A DNA stretch of 64,000 bases from Caulobacter sp. UNC358MFTsu5.1 (GTDB lineage: Bacteria > Pseudomonadota > Alphaproteobacteria > Caulobacterales > Caulobacteraceae), in NCBI RefSeq assembly GCF_000712075.1, contig NZ_JONW01000002.1, forward strand, positions 62,001-126,000, read 5' to 3'. The translations under genes and the position numbers were made by a program. How positions within the stretch are numbered: the stretch's first letter is position 1; each line of letters begins with the position of its first letter. The notes under the pieces are model-generated. The model was not told the origin of the DNA and ran no database searches. It saw nothing but the letters and a program-made list of their open reading frames with translations. Below, piece by piece: positions 62,009 through 64,000 of the stretch.

Positions 62009-62398
62009 ATGCGGGTTAGGTTCGTGATGGCCGCCGCGGCGGTCAGTGTGTTGGCGTTAGGCGTAACGGCTTGCAATGAGACCGGAAGCTCCGGTCAAAC
62101 CCAAGCCCAGCAGGTGTCTCTCGAAGGGAAGTCGGTCACGGCTTCCGGCTGCGTACGCCCGGTGGAGAACACCTCGTGCATGGTGGTTCGCGGCCCCGGC
62201 GGCGGCTACTACGATATTTCCGGAGCCAGCCCGGCGCCGGATCCCGCCAAGGGCGTGGGCATCTCCCTGCAAGGACGTGATCTGGGTGAGAACACCCAGT
62301 GCGGGCGCAAGCTCAACGACGTGAAGTGGTCGTACCTGAACGTCCAGTGCGCCGCGGCCGCCCCGGCGCCCGCGCCGGAAACGGAAAAGGCCGGCTAA
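62009..62398 (+). CDS. Putative secreted lipoprotein, unknown function
   Basis: A 129-residue protein with a signal peptide (FVMAAAAVSVLALGVTAC) ending in a lipobox-like VTAC, so Cys22 is probably lipidated. The mature part contains VEGKSVTASGCVRP, CMVVRGPGGGYYDISG and a Pro/Ala-rich C-terminus, with four further cysteines that could form disulfides. GGAGG is seven bases before the ATG at 62009. No recognised family. Confidence 0.72.
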   Translation: MRVRFVMAAAAVSVLALGVTACNETGSSGQTQAQQVSLEGKSVTASGCVRPVENTSCMVVRGPGGGYYDISGASPAPDPAKGVGISLQGRDLGENTQCGRKLNDVKWSYLNVQCAAAAPAPAPETEKAG

Positions 62399-62403
62399 TC
62401 GAC

Positions 62404-62592
62404 TCAGGCTTCGCCGGAGCCCGGATCGGTCCGGGTCTTCGGCGAGTCCGAACTGCCCTCCGCGCCGCGCGGTTCGGTCGCGGGACGCGGGGCCTTGCCG
62501 TCGGAGCCGGAGGCGGGGCGCTGGTTCTCGTTCTCGACCTCGCGGTTGGACGGCCTGTCCTGGCTGGGCCTATCTTGGCTGGGCGTCGGCAT
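62404..62592 (-). CDS. Small hydrophilic protein, unknown function
   Basis: A 62-residue protein rich in Ser, Pro, Asp and Arg with a tandem SQDRPSQDRPS repeat; probably disordered. Support for a real gene is the strong ribosome binding site GGAGGAA seven bases before the ATG and its isolation between divergent/convergent neighbours. No homologue recognised. Confidence 0.5.
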   Translation of the reverse strand: MPTPSQDRPSQDRPSNREVENENQRPASGSDGKAPRPATEPRGAEGSSDSPKTRTDPGSGEA

Positions 62593-62834
62593 GGCGCGTT
62601 TCCTCCGGGCTTTGGTTTGGCCAAGGTCTAACGCGCCGCTCCCGCGGCTGATCCTTCGGGACCAGGCATCGAATCCGCCGATCGCGCTCCGGCCGCTTGC
62701 CGGGCTCGAACGACCCTGCTAAACGACGCGGCTCTGGCGATGAGACCAACGCGCCGGCGGGCTTCAAAGAGCCTACCGGCGCGATGTTCATTGTCGGAAA
62801 GCCGGAATCTCCGCTAAGGGGATCGCGGTTCCGC

Positions 62835-62910
62835 AGGAGTGTAGCTCAGCTGGTAGAGCATCGGTCTCCAAAACCGAGGGTCGTGGGTTCGAGTCCCTCC
62901 ACTCCTGCCA
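62835..62910 (+). tRNA. tRNA-Trp (anticodon CCA)
   Basis: 76-base cloverleaf: acceptor stem AGGAGTG / CACTCCT, D-arm GTAGCTCAGCTGGTAGAG, anticodon loop CTCCAAA with anticodon CCA between GGT and ACC stems, TψC loop GGTTCGAGTCC, and a genomically encoded 3' GCCA. Located just before secE-nusG, where tRNA-Trp commonly lies in bacteria. Confidence 0.98.
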
Positions 62911-62974
62911 CTATATGTCATCGGTCACCCCGGCTTTCGGGCTGACCTATCGAAAGTCGCGAGCCTCTTAAGTC

Positions 62975-63292
62975 ATGGCCAGGAAACCGGGTTCCAGCCC
63001 GTCTGCGATCAAGAACCGCGCCGCGAAGACGGCCGCGGCGCTCGCGCCCGCCGGTCAGGCGGCCGCCGCCGCCAAGGCTCCGGCTCCGCCGAAGAAGCCG
63101 ATCAACCCGCTTCGCTTCGCGCAGGAAGTCCGCGCCGAGGCCCGCAAGATCACCTGGACCACCCGCAAGGAGACCTGGATCACCTCGGTGATGGTCTTCA
63201 TCATGGTGGTGCTGGCCTCGCTGTTCTTCACCTTCGCCGACTGGATCCTGGGCCTGGGCGCCAACCTGCTCCTCAAGATCGCCGCGGGATAA
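62975..63292 (+). CDS. secE: Preprotein translocase subunit SecE
   Basis: Small essential subunit of the SecYEG channel that clamps SecY. A 45-residue Ala/Lys/Pro-rich N-terminal extension (alphaproteobacterial feature) is followed by FAQEVRAEARKITWTTRKETWITSVMVFIMVV, with the conserved amphipathic helix and the single transmembrane helix. It has 105 residues. It lies 65 bases after tRNA-Trp and nine bases before nusG. Confidence 0.95.
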   Translation: MARKPGSSPSAIKNRAAKTAAALAPAGQAAAAAKAPAPPKKPINPLRFAQEVRAEARKITWTTRKETWITSVMVFIMVVLASLFFTFADWILGLGANLLLKIAAG

Positions 63293-63300
63293 GACACACC

Positions 63301-63858
63301 ATGAGCAACGAAACCGCGTCCAATCCGAACCACAAGTGGTACATCGTCCACGCCTACTCGAACTTCGAGAAGAAGGTGGCCGAGAGCATCCGCGAACAGG
63401 CCAAGAGCCACGGTCTGGAAGACAGCTTCTCCGAAATCCTGGTCCCCACCGAGGACGTCGTCGAGATCCGTCGCGGCCGCAAGGTCAACGCCGAGCGCAA
63501 GTTCTTCCCCGGCTACGTGCTGGTGAAGATGAACCTCTCGGACGAAGCCTACCACCTGATCAAGAACACCCCGAAGGTCACGGGCTTCCTGGGCAGCGCT
63601 TCGAAGCCGCAGCCGGTCTCCGAAAAGGAAGTCCAGCGCATCATCGGCACCATCGAAGAGGGCGTCGAGCGCCCCAAGACCGTGGTGCTGTTCGAGGTCG
63701 GCGAGAACGTCCGCGTCACCGACGGCCCGTTCGCCAGCTTCAACGGCTCGGTCGAGCAGGTCGATGAGGAGCGGGCCCGCCTGCGCGTCACCGTCTCGAT
63801 CTTCGGCCGCGCCACCCCGGTGGAACTGGAATACAGCCAGGTCGAGAAGATCGCCTAA
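63301..63858 (+). CDS. nusG: Transcription termination/antitermination factor NusG
   Basis: Binds RNA polymerase and couples it to ribosomes and Rho. The N-terminal NGN domain opens NHKWYIVHAYSNFEKKVAESI, and the C-terminal KOW domain contains GENVRVTDGPFASFNGSVEQVD. It has 185 residues. It is cotranscribed with secE. A strong terminator follows, and rplK, its frequent neighbour, does not begin within the remaining 140 bases. Confidence 0.97.
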   Translation: MSNETASNPNHKWYIVHAYSNFEKKVAESIREQAKSHGLEDSFSEILVPTEDVVEIRRGRKVNAERKFFPGYVLVKMNLSDEAYHLIKNTPKVTGFLGSASKPQPVSEKEVQRIIGTIEEGVERPKTVVLFEVGENVRVTDGPFASFNGSVEQVDEERARLRVTVSIFGRATPVELEYSQVEKIA

Positions 63859-63888
63859 GAGCGGCTTTCCAGCCGAAGCTTTCGAAAA

Positions 63889-63917
63889 CCCCGCGTCGGA
63901 AACGACGCGGGGTTTTT
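63889..63917 (+). terminator. Intrinsic terminator after nusG
   Basis: Perfect 9-bp stem CCCCGCGTC / GACGCGGGG with a six-base loop, preceded by four A and followed by five T. A bidirectional-capable terminator ending the secE-nusG transcript. Confidence 0.9.
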
Positions 63918-63956
63918 GCTGTCCGCAGCGTAGGCGCCGCTTGACGCGGCCTCCTT

Positions 63957-63980
63957 AATATAGCCAATTAGCAATATAGC
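63957..63980. promoter_or_regulatory. Direct repeats at the window edge, possible promoter/operator
   Basis: Two direct copies of AATATAGC (63957 and 63973) in an AT-rich stretch unlike the rest of the window. TTGACG lies just upstream at 63941. An open frame could start at the ATG at 63990 (MRML, continuing off the window). These look like the promoter and operator of a downstream gene. Confidence 0.35.
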
Positions 63981-64000
63981 TATGAGGCAATGAGAATGCT

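Overview
The window is a GC-rich alphaproteobacterial chromosome segment and almost certainly comes from Caulobacter or a very close relative. The evidence is the zauP-zapA pair, the order ruvCAB / ybgC / tolQRAB-pal-cpoB / tilS-ftsH, a serC-serA pair, an imuA-imuB-dnaE2 mutasome cassette, LexA boxes of the alphaproteobacterial direct-repeat type (GAAC-N7-GAAC), and TTAA-N7-TTAR motifs resembling CtrA sites. I recall much the same gene order in C. crescentus, but the species assignment is inference. Nearly all of it is chromosomal core. I see no prophage, transposase, rRNA operon or CRISPR array.

Layout. 1-3.8 kb: pgk and gap on the minus strand, then the Z-ring pair zauP-zapA. 3.8-9.6 kb: a small unknown gene, a polysaccharide deacetylase, an aminotransferase divergent from a MarR regulator (with two matching inverted repeats), a 6S RNA, a methyltransferase, 5-formyl-THF cyclo-ligase, a YmdB-type phosphoesterase and Ohr. 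9.6-16.4 kb: yebC, a membrane protein, a nucleoside hydrolase and ruvCAB, with a LexA box on the ruvC start. 16.4-25.2 kb: the Tol-Pal envelope system, tilS and ftsH. 25.2-34.2 kb: mixed metabolism (folP, desaturase, thiD, PhzF, M28 peptidase) and two tandem paralogous membrane proteins divergent from an SdpR-like repressor. 34.4-41.4 kb: a hybrid kinase, a small AT-leaning gene with CtrA-like motifs, serC behind a structured leader, serA and a VanZ-family protein. 41.5-52.4 kb: a minus-strand operon (single-chain acyl-CoA carboxylase, two DNA glycosylases, crotonase) divergent from imuA-imuB-dnaE2 across a LexA box. 52.4-64 kb: sterol desaturase family protein, a second hybrid kinase, a membrane NDP-sugar dehydratase, moeA, DUF4242, a GlxA-type regulator, ferredoxin-NADP reductase, tRNA-Trp and secE-nusG.

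Genes that work together: RuvABC and ImuA/ImuB/DnaE2 form a DNA-damage response linked by LexA boxes. TolQRAB-Pal-CpoB with YbgC, and ZapA-ZauP, serve cell division and envelope constriction. Pgk and Gap supply 3-phosphoglycerate, which SerA and SerC turn toward serine.

The most distinctive layer is a set of about six families of 80-145 nt GC-rich palindromic repeats between genes. One family (three full copies and one half copy) has a copy inside imuB, in frame, adding about 33 residues near the ImuB N-terminus and also supplying the imuA stop codon.
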